From positions 1 through 64,000 of the forward strand of contig CAJQUN010001260.1 in assembly GCA_907163345.1 (NCBI GenBank): a DNA stretch of 64,000 nt. The letters run 5' to 3'. Position numbers and translations under genes: made by a program. The notes beneath the pieces were generated by a model that was not told where the DNA came from, made no database searches, and saw only the letters and a program-made list of their open reading frames with translations. The stretch is from Haberlea rhodopensis. Its lineage: Eukaryota; Streptophyta; Magnoliopsida; Lamiales; Gesneriaceae. Below are positions 1-10,921 of the stretch, piece after piece; position 1 is the first letter of the stretch, and each line of letters starts with the position of its first letter.

Positions 1-905
1 TGCTTTGGCAACCGGCAGTCCTCTCTAATCTTTTCCATGTTCATGGCAACGAAGACACCACAGTCGACGGACCCAGATTTCTGTTGTGCAGCTTCTATAT
101 ATGACTCAATTTGAAATATTTTTTCACTAGGAGTATATTGTATACTTTTGATATAGGGGTTCCTCCTCATCACTCTATGCATAGCTTCTTCGACATATTC
201 TTTCTGTAAATTGGGTACGAGTTCAAATTCTTTTGTCAGCATACTTATAATATTTAGAAATAACTCTTAAAATGTAACGTAAATTACCAGTATTTTGCCT
301 TCTCGAAGTAGTGATCAGTTTCATCTTCCTGCGTGCCTTATTGAGTTGTTTCGATTCTTGCAAGTCAAATACGAGCAATGTCCAATGATAGCCGTAGTCA
401 CCGATGGATCTCACGGCCACATGTGTTTATATGAAAAATAAGAAATCTATATTCCATGGCTTGGGCAATCTTTCCATTTATTTGGTGTTTTGCTGCCCTC
501 TTCGCAATATATCTCCCGTGATCTCCTTGCAATGTAATGCTGTCAAGACAGCACGTAGAAATTTAATAAACATGATTTTTATAAGAAATTAAAATTAATA
601 ACTTGTGTTTATTACCCAAGACAAGCAATCAAAAACGTAGAGTAAGTCTTCCTTTGCCCTAATTTCTCAAGCTGCCTATCAATAAGGATGCTCCAGCAGT
701 CAACAATCTGAAAGGTGTGATCAGACATTTTGCAATGAGTTAATTGAATATCAAGAAAATAGACAAGTGAACAACTCTTTTGATAAACCGTTTACATCGT
801 TAGGAATTGAAAGTCCGTTAAGTATGGCTCCAATATATTTAACAGGTATTTGTTTTGCTGCCATATTGTCTCGCCAAATCACTCCCCTGCACACAATGAT
901 AAATT
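1..905 (-). pseudogene. Ulp1 (C48) peptidase domain, partial at the window edge
   Basis: Exons below the acceptor near 890 encode VIWRDNMAAKQIPVKYIGA, then after an intron IVDCWSILIDRQLEKLG. The 223-420 exon holds YGYHWTLLVFDLQE, where the H-W pair is the expected catalytic histidine motif of Ulp1/SENP peptidases. The first 235 bases, read on the minus strand, contain KSGSVDCGVFVAMNMEKI, the D-C-G catalytic cysteine block, with an upstream Gln in AAQQKSG. So the His and Cys elements survive in sequence, but the frame slips near 340, where QEDETDHYFEKAK continues in another frame. The domain runs off the window at base 1. Confidence 0.7.
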
Positions 906-939
906 GCAACATTTATTGGTTTCATCTAGTTGAATTAAT

Positions 940-2102
940 TTACTTTTTAAAAGAATAAAACAAGTCATACCATTGTCCATGATCCTTGTTGAATTTCAGT
1001 AACCAATCTTTTTCTTCTTTGGTCAACCGTTTGAAGATGACATTTCGTGGTTTGAACTTGAAAGGCTCGTCATCCTTATTGTCTTTAACGCGTGTTGCAA
1101 CCTCAAAATTATCATCATCTTGCAATGCTATTTTATCTTTACTGGCTTTTTTGGGTTGATCTTTTTCTTTACAGTAGAGCTTTTTGTGTTGACCTCCTAG
1201 CCCTTTTCAAGGAGGGGTACGTATGGTCACGATCTTTATGGGCCATTCGGTCCAATCTTTTCTTAATTCTTTTCACCATTGATGTCTGTGCCTCGTTTAA
1301 TTTCACGAGTTCTACATTTTCCTCGCTCAACATCATTGCAGCTGTTTTTGTGCTGCTCAAGTCGTTGTCAACTGGTTCCTTAGCCTTTTTTAAACTTTCG
1401 ATTCGAGCATGTAGCTGTGCAACGATGTTGTCGAGTTCCTCCTTTTGTTTCAGAACTTCGTTATTTCTGGCATGCAATTCTTTCAGGTCTTCTTCTTTCA
1501 GCATGATCATTGTTCTTGCTTCTTCCAGCTGTGTTCTTAATTCTGCATTGTTGAGCAAACTGGACATCGTGCTCAGAAACAAATGAGTCAAATTTTCACC
1601 TTCAACTCTTTTAACTCATTTTCCCTTCTCATAAGTTCCTGCTTTGTTTCTTGGAGTTGGGTGGCCAATTCCGCGGTTGAGTTGAATCCAATGGTTCTTC
1701 ACTTGCCATATTCACATCTTCATGAAATTCATCTCCTTCTCCATCAGTAGCAAACAAAGATTCCTCACCACAACTTTTGTCAGCAACATTAAAGAGTTGC
1801 GTCTCGATCTCGTTATGAACAAACACATCAACCAACATAACCTCATTGGACATGTCAACATCATCATATAAATTTTCGCCACGTGAATGTTCAGAAAGAT
1901 CAAGCAGTACCTCAGCAATTGTTGCATCAGGGAAATATGCAACTTCTTCTTCTTCATATTCTCTTAAGTCAAATTCGGGTTCTTCATTAAGACTTACAGC
2001 TCGATGTTCTTGTCGTTCTGCAACAGATGGTTCTTTATTTTCAATATCTTGTTGCAGGAGTTCAGCTTCCTCAGTTGTCAGTTGTAAAAAGCTTTCCAAT
2101 AT
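940..2102 (-). pseudogene. Acidic linker and coiled-coil part of the protease relict
   Basis: Exon 4 opens at an acceptor whose CAG is the last repeat unit of the minisatellite (2103-2104). It encodes an acidic stretch rich in E and D, then shifts frame near 1680 into a heptad-like stretch (ELATQLQETKQELMRREN). After a short intron the frame gives AELRTQLEEARTMIMLKEED and further heptads to about 1200, consistent with a long coiled coil. A basic tail follows. A frame change near 1150 leads into FKPRNVIFKRLTKEEKDWLL, which ends at a GTATGA donor before the peptidase exons. Its role in the family is unknown; linkers like this vary widely. Confidence 0.55.
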
Positions 2103-2104
2103 CT

Positions 2105-4330
2105 GGTGCACCAGTTATATTTCAAGCACCAATTATAAATTTCATGCACAAGCTATATATCATGCAACAGTTATATTTCATGCACCAGTTATGATTATGA
2201 TGCACCAGTTATAATTGTATGCACCAGTTATGATTTACATGCACCAGTTATGATTTACATGCACCAGTTATGATTTGAACCAGTTATGATTTACATGCAC
2301 CAGTTATAATTTACATGCACCAGTTATGATTTACATGCACCAGTTATGATTTACATGCACCAGTTATGATTTAAATGCACCAATTATGAATTACATGCAC
2401 CAGTTATGATTTTAATGCACCAGTTATAATTACATGCATCAGTTATGATTTACATGCACCAGTTATCATTTACATGCATCAGTTATGATTTACATGCACC
2501 AGTTATGATTTTAATGCACCAGTTATGATTTACATGCACCAGTTATGATTTTGAACCAGTTATGATTTACATGCACCAGTTATGATTTACATGCACCAGT
2601 TATGATTTACATGCACCAATTATGAATTACATGCACCAGCTATGAATTACATGCACCAATTATGAATTACATGCACCAGTTATAATTACATGCACCAGTT
2701 ATGATTTACATGCACCAGTTATCATTTACATGCATCAGTTATGATTTACATGCACCAGTTATGATTTACATGCACCAGTTATTATTTTCACCAATTATGA
2801 TTTACATGCACCAGTGATGATTTACATGCACAAGTTAACATTTACATGCACCAGTTATCACTTACATGCACCAGTTATGATTTACATTGCACCAGTTATG
2901 AATTTGAACCAGTTATCACTTACAGGCACCAATTATCATTTACATGCACCATTTATGAATTACATGCACCAGTTATCATTTACATGCACCAGTTATAATT
3001 TACATGCACCAGTTACATGCACCAGTAATGATTTACATACACCAGTTATGATTTAAATGCACCAATTATGATTTACATGCACCAGTTATGATTTTAATGC
3101 ACCAGTTATGATTTACATGCACCAGTTATGATTTACATGCATAGGTATATGATTTACATGCACCAGTAATGATTTACATGAACCAGTTATGATTTTGCAC
3201 CAGTTATAATTTACATGCACCAGTTATGATTTACATGCACAGTTATGATTTACATGCACCAGTTATGATTTAAATGCACCAATTATGAATTACATGAACC
3301 AGTTATGATTTTAATGCACCAGTTATAATTACATGCACCAGTTATGATTTACATGCACCAGTTATCATTTACATGCATCAGTTATGATTTACATGCACCA
3401 GTTATGATTTACATGCACCAGTTATGATTTTGCACCAATTATGATTTACATGCACCAGTGATGATTTACATGCACCAGTTATGATTTACATGCACAGTTA
3501 TCACTTACATGCACCAGTTATGATTTACATGCACCAGTTATGAATTTGAACCAGTTATCACTTACAGGCACCAGTTATCATTTACATGCACCATTTATGA
3601 ATTACATGCACCATTTATCATTTACATGCACCAGTTATAATTTACATGCACCAGTTATCATTACATGCACCAGTTATGATTTTACATACACCAGTTATGA
3701 TTTAAATGCACCAATTATGATTTACATGCACCAGTTATCATTACATGCACCAGTTATGATTTACATACACCAGTTATGATTTAAATGCACCAATTATGAT
3801 TTACATGCACCAGTTATGATTTTAATGCACCAGTTATAATTTACATGCATCAGTTATAATTTACATTTATGATTTACATGCACCAGTAATGATTTACATG
3901 CACCAGTAATGATTTACATGCACCAGTAATGATTTACATGAACCAGTTATGATTTTGCACCAGTTATAATTTACATGCACCAGTTATGATTTACATGCAC
4001 CAGTTATGATTTACATGCACCAGTTATGATTTACATGCACCAGTTATGATTTTGAACAAGTTATGATTTACATGCACCAGTAATGATTTACATGCACCAG
4101 TTATCATTTATATGCACCAATTATCATTTACATGCATCAGTTATGATTTACATGCACCAGTAATGATTTACATGAACCAGTTATGATTTTGCACCAGTTA
4201 TAATTTACATGCACCAGTTATATAATTTACATGCACCAGTTATATAATTTACATGCACCAACTACAATTACATAATTACATGTAACAGTTATGATTTAAA
4301 TTCCCCATTATGATTTAATGCACCACTTAC
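2105..4330. repeat. 20-bp minisatellite array inside the protease relict intron
   Basis: About 2.2 kb of tandem copies of a unit that on the plus strand reads ATGATTTACATGCACCAGTT. Variants include TTATGAATTACATGCACCAG, a TTTTAATGCACC form and shortened TTTGAACCAG forms. A higher-order duplication is visible: the block around 2880-3056 recurs near 3520-3780, about 640 bp away. The array starts right after the exon-3 donor (minus strand) and ends at the exon-4 acceptor, so it fills the intron. The intron's first bases (GTAAGTGGTGCATTAAATCA, minus) already resemble the unit, suggesting that the array grew from intron sequence. Open frames inside it are by-products of the repeat. Confidence 0.95.
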
Positions 4331-5251
4331 AATTTCACGGTTTAGATCCTTCAATTCAATTGAGCTTAGCTTTTTGTACAAATCTACGAGATTCCATTTC
4401 ATGAATCTGGGGAACAGATTCGCATCCACTGGATCAATTATCTTCGTTTTCTCGCATAGACAATACTATAAAAAAATGTTAGTCAATGTTATTAACAAAC
4501 CAGGGATATTAATTGCAAAAAAAAAATTTGTACGCAACGTACCGGTATCAACGGAACACAACCAGAATGTTTTTCATTGTTGGATTCTATCAGGCTGCTC
4601 AATAAATTGTTTTAAAATGTGTTCCGACCAATTGAGGGTGCATATTCTCTCCATATCATCCACAAGTGCAGCATAACCCCAGTTCAGGTTTGAAGATTTT
4701 GTAGCAATGAACAACGTTGCAAAGTATGTACAAAACAACCAAACGAGCAACATCATTGACATCTGTAATATCCTGGCTTCCCACCTTAGAAATCAATTTC
4801 TTGTAAATTAAGCTCTTGCTCATTCTGTAATCCCGTAATTTCTCTTTCTCGGGGAAGCATCTAGTTAGGAATGTTGTACATGGGTTGTCTACCATATGCG
4901 TGTCAATGTCCTTGTTGCCATCTCTTATTCCAAAAATTACTCGAACATCACTCGTAGTAATGGTCATTCTATGCTCCCCAAGATGGAATCCTTTAGATTC
5001 CTTGTGGAAACAATCTATTATTTTCTTGATTGCCACATCCCGTTTCTTGCAATGTTTCAATTCCACCCTGTTGGCTTGAATAGCATTAACCATATGCCAA
5101 AAGGGCGTACGCTGCAACACTTGTAAATGTTCATCTCTGAGTTCAATTTTTTTCAGATCAATCACTACTGTTTGCAGGTTAGATCTGTATAATGATGTCT
5201 TATGCGATATTTTGCTAATTTCTTCCTCTGTTGGCGAGGATTCAATTGGTG
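4331..5251 (-). pseudogene. N-terminal DUF1985/plant-mobile-domain-like part of the protease relict
   Basis: After the acceptor at 5252 the reading frame gives RTPFWHMVNAIQANR, then the HLGEHRMTITTSDVRVIFGI block. That is the helical N-terminal domain typical of plant Ulp1-like proteins (FHLG, then T.SDVR.IFGI). The open frame ends with VVLYILCNVVHCYK, while family-like sequence continues in another frame as LFIATKSSNLNWGYAALVDD. This implies a one-base shift near 4720-4740. A second shift near 4590 leads into the third frame, which reaches the donor at 4542. Exon 3 then continues in phase into LFPRFMKWNLVDLYKKLSS. No catalytic residues are expected here. Sequencing error could mimic single shifts, but several in one gene favour decay. 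Confidence 0.65.
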
Positions 5252-5535
5252 CTGTAATGAAACAAATACGAGTGACATTAAATTAAACATTTCACACAAC
5301 AACAATTTAGTTCATCATTACAAGCCCTAGTTGGGGGAAAAATCCGAATCAATACAGAAATCTCATTACAAACCTGAATATTTCAAGAATATACATAACA
5401 TGTTTACAGAACTCAGTAGAAAATTACAAGAATTCGAAAAACGTTATACATACCATGTTTAGTTACACGCGTGCGTCGATTCGTCTTCTTCTTCTCAGCC
5501 ATTTTCTGCAAATTTTTGAGCGACTTTGGAGCCAT

Positions 5536-6361
5536 GTCTTATCGTCTTACAGATTACGATTTTGGAATCTTAAAGAAAGTATAGTTGGATTGCGTTGGAT
5601 GGAAGAGACTTTAGTATTAAAATCGAAAAGTTTTAGAAACGAATTCAAAATCGATGTAAAATGAAGTGAGAGAATTAGAATTGTGTCAGAGTGAATGTAA
5701 TGTACCGGACGTTGCAAATTGGAAGAGAAGGGTTTGCCGCCTTTGGTTTAACAGTAGTAAGGGTATATATGTATTTTTGGCCCAAAGTGGACCTAAATAG
5801 TTTAATGTTTTTTTCTTAGATTAGCTTCAACAAATTTCAATCATAATGTACCGGCTTGATTTTTTCCCAAATTTTAAATTCCAGTGCTTCCGCTTTCCCT
5901 GTTTCTCCTCCTTACATGCTTCGTAATAAACAAAAGAAGTACATGCTGCCAAGTTAGATGTCAGACATACTCAGTCCAGGTTAACCAGAATTGCCACCTT
6001 TCCAACTCTCCTATCTGATTTTGCTGATGATAGGTTTGCTAAATTATATTGATCTGCTCGACATATATGTAAGTTTTCAACACTACAGTGAGTTGTATTG
6101 TAAGTAAATATGTTTGTTCATGTGGTCAATGGTGTGTCTTTCACTTAGACCATTTGTTTCCATGAATTCGATGAAGGGAGAGAAGCTTTTTCACCTCATG
6201 TTCACTAAATGGTTATTTGTCAACTTTGAGATTTAGATGACTAAGCCATCGGTACCTGCAACTCTTGAAGGGAATCAAATTCACAAATATATGTTTAAAC
6301 TGGAAGGGCTAATAAAACACCAAATATATTTGTGTTATAATAACAGAAAGAGAAATAATAC
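5536..6361. other. Spacer, no gene recognised
   Basis: Sequence upstream of the protease relict start, probably including its old promoter. It is AT-rich and has no convincing coding stretch. A 98-codon plus-strand frame at 6237-6533 is the complement of the MYB fragment and is not taken as real. Confidence 0.5.
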
Positions 6362-6554
6362 CAGATCTTCCTTGGATGGAGCGTGCAATGAATTTCCAAT
6401 TTTGGGGGCCGTGTGTTCTAACAAGATTGATAACGAGTTGGTCCTCTTGATGCGTCCAATGCCATTTCCTTGGTATAATCTTCTTGTTGTTGGCTCCATT
6501 ATCTCGTTCAGATGTCTTAATTCCGGAACCTAAAGCTATTAACAAGATAAACAA
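6362..6554 (-). pseudogene. R2R3-MYB DNA-binding repeat fragment
   Basis: The minus-strand frame encodes WTHQEDQLVINLVRTHGPQN followed by WKFIARSIQGRSG. This matches the R2 helix-turn-helix of plant R2R3-MYB factors (W..EED..L..LV..HGP.NW..IA..I.GRSG) and is closest in style to the MYB52/MYB56/MYB105-type group. A GT donor directly follows GRSG (6360-6361), a common intron position in MYB genes. The expected next exon (KSCRLRW and the R3 repeat) was not found in the roughly 400 bp searched downstream on this strand. The fragment starts without a clear initiator, and the first tryptophan region is altered (RKWHW). It is most likely a truncated gene or captured exon. A complete gene with a very long intron cannot be excluded. 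Confidence 0.55.
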
Positions 6555-7428
6555 GAAATTCTATGGATTCCCCAATTGAGAAGTTCTTGCCAAATTATAT
6601 AGAAGATTGGTGCACAATTATGAATGCATGCAGAGCAGGAAAGTAGTCATTAAATCTGAAACCCATTTGGTCGTTCCAGTCCGATTGACTAAATCTTCAC
6701 CATTAGCAACCTTGCAAAAAAGCCATCTCCACTGATATAACACAACTTTAGGCGGTTTCCTTTTACAATTTATCGACCATCTTCCTGTGCTACGCAATTG
6801 ACAATAATGTAAAACTGCTAGTACCAAGAATTTGTCAAGGCAATTAACAGATCTCGAGTACAAGAGTGTAGTGTGTGATGTTACCTTTTTGGTTGTCCCA
6901 TACAGAAGCAGCCACTGTGTTAAGAGGCGAGCTTGTATTTGGATCTAAAATACCACCAGAAGAAGGAAAATGAGAACAAATACAATATCACGGAAGTCAT
7001 TTTTCTCAATTTTTTACTCATAAATTTTCTACAAGTTTTTGGTTCCTAAAGTTTGGGCCAATGATGGAAGGGAAAAGAATTACCCCCAAGATTGTCCTCA
7101 CATCATAAGCAGATGACCATTTATCCCGTGAAATTTATGGAAGAAATAATCAAATTACATGAAGAACATTAGGAAATGCATTCAAGAATATAGTAGATGA
7201 AATTCATAAGCAAGCGCTAAATAACCGTGATTCGATTAGGTTTTTCTACCTAATTACAAGAATGCCAATGGACGAAAAATTAACATCTGATTTTGTCACA
7301 CTTCCTCTTCTTATCTTCTTCCCCAAAACTCCACCCCCTTCTTTACAGTAAATCTACTCCCCAAACTCCACCATTTCTACCACCTCCTCAACCACAAGAA
7401 CAACAACCAAATCCTAAACGTCCGAAAA
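6555..7428. other. Spacer with weak exon-like stretches
   Basis: A minus-strand 81-codon frame (6618-6863) and a short minus-strand stretch near 6895-6985 (SSGGILDPNTSSPLNTVAAS, then GT) could be decayed exons upstream of the MYB fragment. Neither matches a family I recognise. The rest is AT-rich. Confidence 0.3.
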
Positions 7429-7553
7429 TGTCAGCCACCACCTCCGATGATGAAGATCATTACGAGAATGCCAACGTCGTTCAGACGGTGAATGTTAAGC
7501 TCCAACGAAAAAGCCGAGGTGCAAACGGCGAAAAATGCGATTTTGTCGTTTAG
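7429..7553 (+). CDS. Possible first exon of an unrecognised gene
   Basis: The first ATG in an open frame that extends upstream starts MSATTSDDEDHYENAN and continues through VVQTVNVKLQRKSRG to a stop at 7551. It is acidic, then basic. Pyrimidine-rich sequence precedes it (7300-7420), as in plant 5' leaders. After the stop another frame continues (FSVELTTRDAEKSRRRK) up to a GT at about 7609, so one base shift may separate two halves of a longer exon. I do not recognise the protein. It may be a small gene, a pseudo-exon or chance. Confidence 0.25.
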
Positions 7554-7640
7554 TGTGGAGTTGACTACCAGGGATGCAGAGAAATCCCGGCGCAGAAAGC
7601 ATTGAAGGTGAGCTCGACGAAGCCCTGTACCATTCAAGCT

Positions 7641-7870
7641 TTCCACTATTTCCCTTTTCCTTTCTGTGAATATATGATGATAATGATTAGAGTTTTACGC
7701 TTCTTGATTCCCTGACCTAAGCTTCCACACGTCTCCATTTTTTATTTCTTCCTGCCCGTCCCATTCAATTGCGAAACCTCGATTCAGTAATCGATCTCAA
7801 TTTTCACTATTTCCCTTCTCTTTTTTTGTGTATATATGGTGATAATGATTAGAGTTTTATGCTACTTGAT
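7641..7870. repeat. Diverged direct duplication, about 69 bp, 161 bp apart
   Basis: 7641-7709 and 7802-7870 share TTTCCCTT, TATATG.TGATAATGATTAG and AGAGTTTTA.GCT.CTTGAT with scattered differences. This is a local duplication with no evident function. Confidence 0.75.
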
Positions 7871-10051
7871 ATTTTTTTTTCGCCTTTTCGATGATGTTTG
7901 ACACCATTTTAGGAACTGTGAGACTTCATATATTTGTATTTTCCTTAAAGTTCAATCCAATTTCACTTATGTTTGGTGTATCTGATGATATTTATGATGA
8001 ATTATTGACAGATATTTAATCTTTCTTCACACTAGGTAAGGAGGGTTTTTGACTTCAGGTCAGCTTCTGTTATTTAAAAGAAAATTATAGGCTATGCTGT
8101 TAAATCTTACAATATGAATATATCCTTGGTGTTTTTCATGCTAAATCATTGTACTGACACTATGGATCAAACGAATGGTTAATATTTGAACTATATTATC
8201 AAACTCATTTGAATCCCACACTTTGTGCCGAGATTTGTGCGTTAATAGTTCACTGATAAACTTTTGTTAATTAACTATAATAACATATTCAGAAAGAACA
8301 ATTCTCACATCTTGCTTCCCCTACCGACGAAATTTGAAACATTGTTTGTTGAAACAAGCCTAGCCAAGCACCAATTCACGTGAATCACGTGATTGAAGAA
8401 GACAAAAGGGGAATTTTATTATTCAAAACTATGTGAATTGTATACAAGTACTTCTATTTATACAAAGATGTTTGAAGCTAATTTTACATATTAAGTTTTA
8501 ACAACTCTGTTAACTACTGCTAATTGCATGAACTGAATTAACCACTCATGAACTGAATCCTAACTGACTCATCTAACTGCCAATCGGTTGATGACATTGA
8601 ATAACCGCTTCATTGTTGATGTGCTTAACTTCTTCACCCTAGGTAAGAAAAAGATCAAGAAAAATCAATGAATATCAGGAAAAGAAGTGCCTACTACTGC
8701 CGACATAGCGAATCTTTATTAATTTACACAGCGAAAAATCTTCACTTTGAGTACGCTTGGGAAAAAGAGATGACTGGTTTCTCTCATTTGCGGTCGGACA
8801 CTGTGTAAGGGTTTAGGGTTCTCGGTCGCCCAATGCAGAGAGCATGACGGTGGTGGTGAATCTAGAGAAATTTGGTTTCAGGAATGGAAAGGGAGGGGAA
8901 GCGGAAAATTACCATTGATTGTATCTTTTCATTTTGAAATTACCAAATATTCATTTTGAAATTACCAAATAATATCCTTCTATGTTCCCAAGAAAGTTTA
9001 CAGATTATTTAACAAATGTGAAACTGAAAATGTGTAGACGGGAAAGTAGTTATGGTGATAATTTAGTATAAACAGTTAAATTAGATTTGTATTCAGTTTC
9101 TTAAACAATTATTGAACTAAATTCTCTCCATTTCTTCTATTCTTCCTAAATTCTTAGGAGATTGGTTCTCTCGAACGAGCTCGCTATCAGAAACCACTGA
9201 TGTTTGGGAACAGATCAAAAGACCAGGGTGAGAAATGACATCCAAAACTCGTTTCTTTTACAGATTTTTTTTTAAATATTTCTAAAGATTTGTTCTTACA
9301 AAAATAATTTTCATTGTCCAATGCGTGGCTTGTATTTAACTCAATTTAGGCATACCTCACCACATATATTTACCGGGTGGAGATGGCATGAAGCTACCAT
9401 TTGTGGCGATGTATTTATTCATCCATCTGCATTAATTCATCGAGCGGCATAAGTATACTGACATGTTTTTATCAAGCAAGATGTTATTCTCTTTGCGTTT
9501 CTTTGCGCTACACGCTTTTAACATATTTTTATTTATTTTAAAGTATGATCAGAAGTATGAAAATAAAAAATAAAAAAATTAGATTCCAGTTTCGATGATA
9601 GTGTCTGTAGAAAAAAGTTGACTTTAATTTATCATATTTTCATAATGTTTGTTGCTCATAAAAGATTAGAAATTTATTTAAGTGGTTGAGATATATTATC
9701 AATTTCTTGAACAAATTTGGGAAATTTGGACTGAAAACTTCCAAAAGACCTTATTTCTGGCTAATCTTTTACCATAAATTGAATGTAAAAAAAAGCGGCA
9801 ACAGACTGATTGTTGTTTTTTCCCTATTGTAATGCATCTCCCTCTCAAAGCTTATGTATACAACAATGAATCACTAATTTCAAATAAGCTCTTGAAAAGG
9901 TTCAAATAACATGCGCATCCTTTGTTCATTATTCTAATGCTGTCGTTTTTGCTATTTATTTTCATTGCATGTTATTTTCCATGCATTGCATGGCAGGCAT
10001 TTACTAGTTTTCATATAATGTGGGTGTATAGTAAATTCGGTCTAATTTAGT
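7871..10051. other. Spacer, AT-rich, possible LTR remnant at 8340-8650
   Basis: No coding stretch is seen. The segment 8340-8650 (starting near TGTTGAAACAAGCCTAGCC) has the composition of a copia-type LTR leader, but no partner, primer site or target duplication was found. The remainder is low-complexity AT-rich sequence. Confidence 0.35.
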
Positions 10052-10597
10052 TAGTTATGCTTATTGGCCCAATCCGGTCCGACCCGATCCGGAACCCACC
10101 GGTTCCGGATCGACTAATTCCGGAATCGGTCCGATCCGGTAAGGAACCAGATCGGATCTGGTTCCGGTTCTACCGGTTCCGGGTTGGAATTCCAATCCGG
10201 AACCGGTTTTTTAGAATTTTTTTAATATTTTTTCGAAAATCAAGGCAAATAGTTGTTTGGAGGATTCGAACACGCGACCATCGTCTTCTACTCTACAATT
10301 CTAACCAATTGGCTAATGAGCCTTTGTGTTTGTAAACTAATATCAAATATATTTATCTAAATTTTAAAAAAATTAAGTTTTTTAAAATATCGGATCCGGT
10401 TTCGGTGCAGCCCGGAACCGGTTCCGTTTAGTCTGGACCGGCAAGATACCGGTTCCAGAACGATAGAATCGATCCGACCGGTATCTTACCGGTTTCGGAC
10501 CGGTTCGAAACCGGTTAGCCCGGTTCCTGTTTCGGACCGGCTAGCCGATTCGGTTCTAGGCCGGGTCCTGATTGACCGGTCCATTAAGCAGCCCTAG
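10052..10597. mobile_element. Putative non-autonomous hAT-like element rich in CCGGTTCCGG
   Basis: About 546 bp bounded by imperfect inverted ends. Left TAGTTATGCTTATTGG and right (reverse complement) TAGGGCTGCTTAATGG agree at 12 of 16 positions. Both sub-terminal regions are packed with ACCGGT, CCGGTTCCGG and GGATCGG motifs in both orientations, which would fold into long hairpins. Plant hAT elements often begin with a (C)TAGGG.TG end and have repeated sub-terminal motifs. I could not find an 8-bp target duplication, so the superfamily call is inference. No transposase is present. Confidence 0.5.
10253..10327 (-). other. tRNA-like (pol III promoter-like) segment inside the CCGGTT element
   Basis: On the minus strand TAGCCAATTGG resembles an A box (TRGCNNARYNGG), and TGTTCGAATCC about 36 bp later matches a B box (GGTTCGANTCC). 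The spacing and the terminal GGAGGATTCGAA context (plus strand) resemble a degenerate tRNA or a tRNA-derived SINE head. Cloverleaf stems are incomplete by eye, so it is not called a functional tRNA. Confidence 0.45.
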
Positions 10598-10778
10598 TCA
10601 TGTTGTCTAGTAGTTGATTGTATGGTCAATTGGGTTGCCTAGTTTTTGTGTTTATAATATTTATCCCACAGTTGAAAACATGTGACGTGCCTGGTTCCAA
10701 TCCCATAAAGAAAAATCTTATGAATGCTCATTAGCCATCGATTCGTACTCAACCTTGGGTAACCCGGATATTTGCGAG

Positions 10779-10921
10779 AAATTCTTGCATGGATCGGGTG
10801 TGGGTCCTGATCAATGCACCAACACACAAATTCTTCTCAACCATGGTTTGATAAACCATAGTTGAATATTTTGTGTGTTGGTTCAAGGACTGAGGCCCAC
10901 ACCCGATCCATGCAAGAATTT
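10779..10921. repeat. 143-bp foldback palindrome
   Basis: The left arm starting AAATTCTTGCATGGATCGGG pairs with the right arm ending CCCGATCCATGCAAGAATTT. The arms are about 65 bp, with few mismatches and a loop of a few bases near 10849 (CCATGGTTTGATAAACCATAG). It could be a tiny foldback MITE or a hairpin made by inverted duplication. No clear target duplication was seen. Confidence 0.85.

Larger units (their letters stand above)
1..5535 (-). pseudogene. Relict Ulp1/C48-type cysteine protease gene (plant DUF1985-like N-terminus, coiled coil, Ulp1 domain)
   Basis: A multi-exon minus-strand gene whose 3' end lies beyond the window edge. Exon 1 (5454-5535) begins with MAPKSLKNLQKMAEKKK and has a GTATGT donor. 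Exon 2 is about 4543-5251, exon 3 is 4331-4465 (45 codons, starting YCLCEKTK), and exon 4 starts at 2102. Coiled-coil exons lie at about 1169-1680. The peptidase part is below 1125. Plant proteins of this build process or mimic SUMO-type conjugates, and many are carried by Mutator-like elements (the KAONASHI group). It is broken: the frame shifts near 4735 and 4590 in exon 2, near 1680 in the coiled coil, near 1150, and near 340 in the peptidase. Apparent splice sites are kept, so it is an old gene or element copy rather than a retrocopy. The family call rests on several conserved blocks and is fairly firm; whether it is element-borne is inference. Confidence 0.72.

Noticed and set aside
1092..1586. 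164-codon plus-strand frame
   Set aside because: It is the complement of the coiled-coil exons; the minus strand has splice sites and heptads.
2814..3779. Open frames of 79-80 codons inside the 20-bp array (HAPVMIY repeats)
   Set aside because: They mirror the repeat unit, occur in several frames and have no start context or domain.
2105..4330. CRISPR-like reading of the short repeats
   Set aside because: Units are directly tandem without unique spacers, in a plant nuclear context.
10057..10335. 92-codon Arg/Pro-rich frame
   Set aside because: It follows the CCGGTTCCGG repeats of the mobile element.
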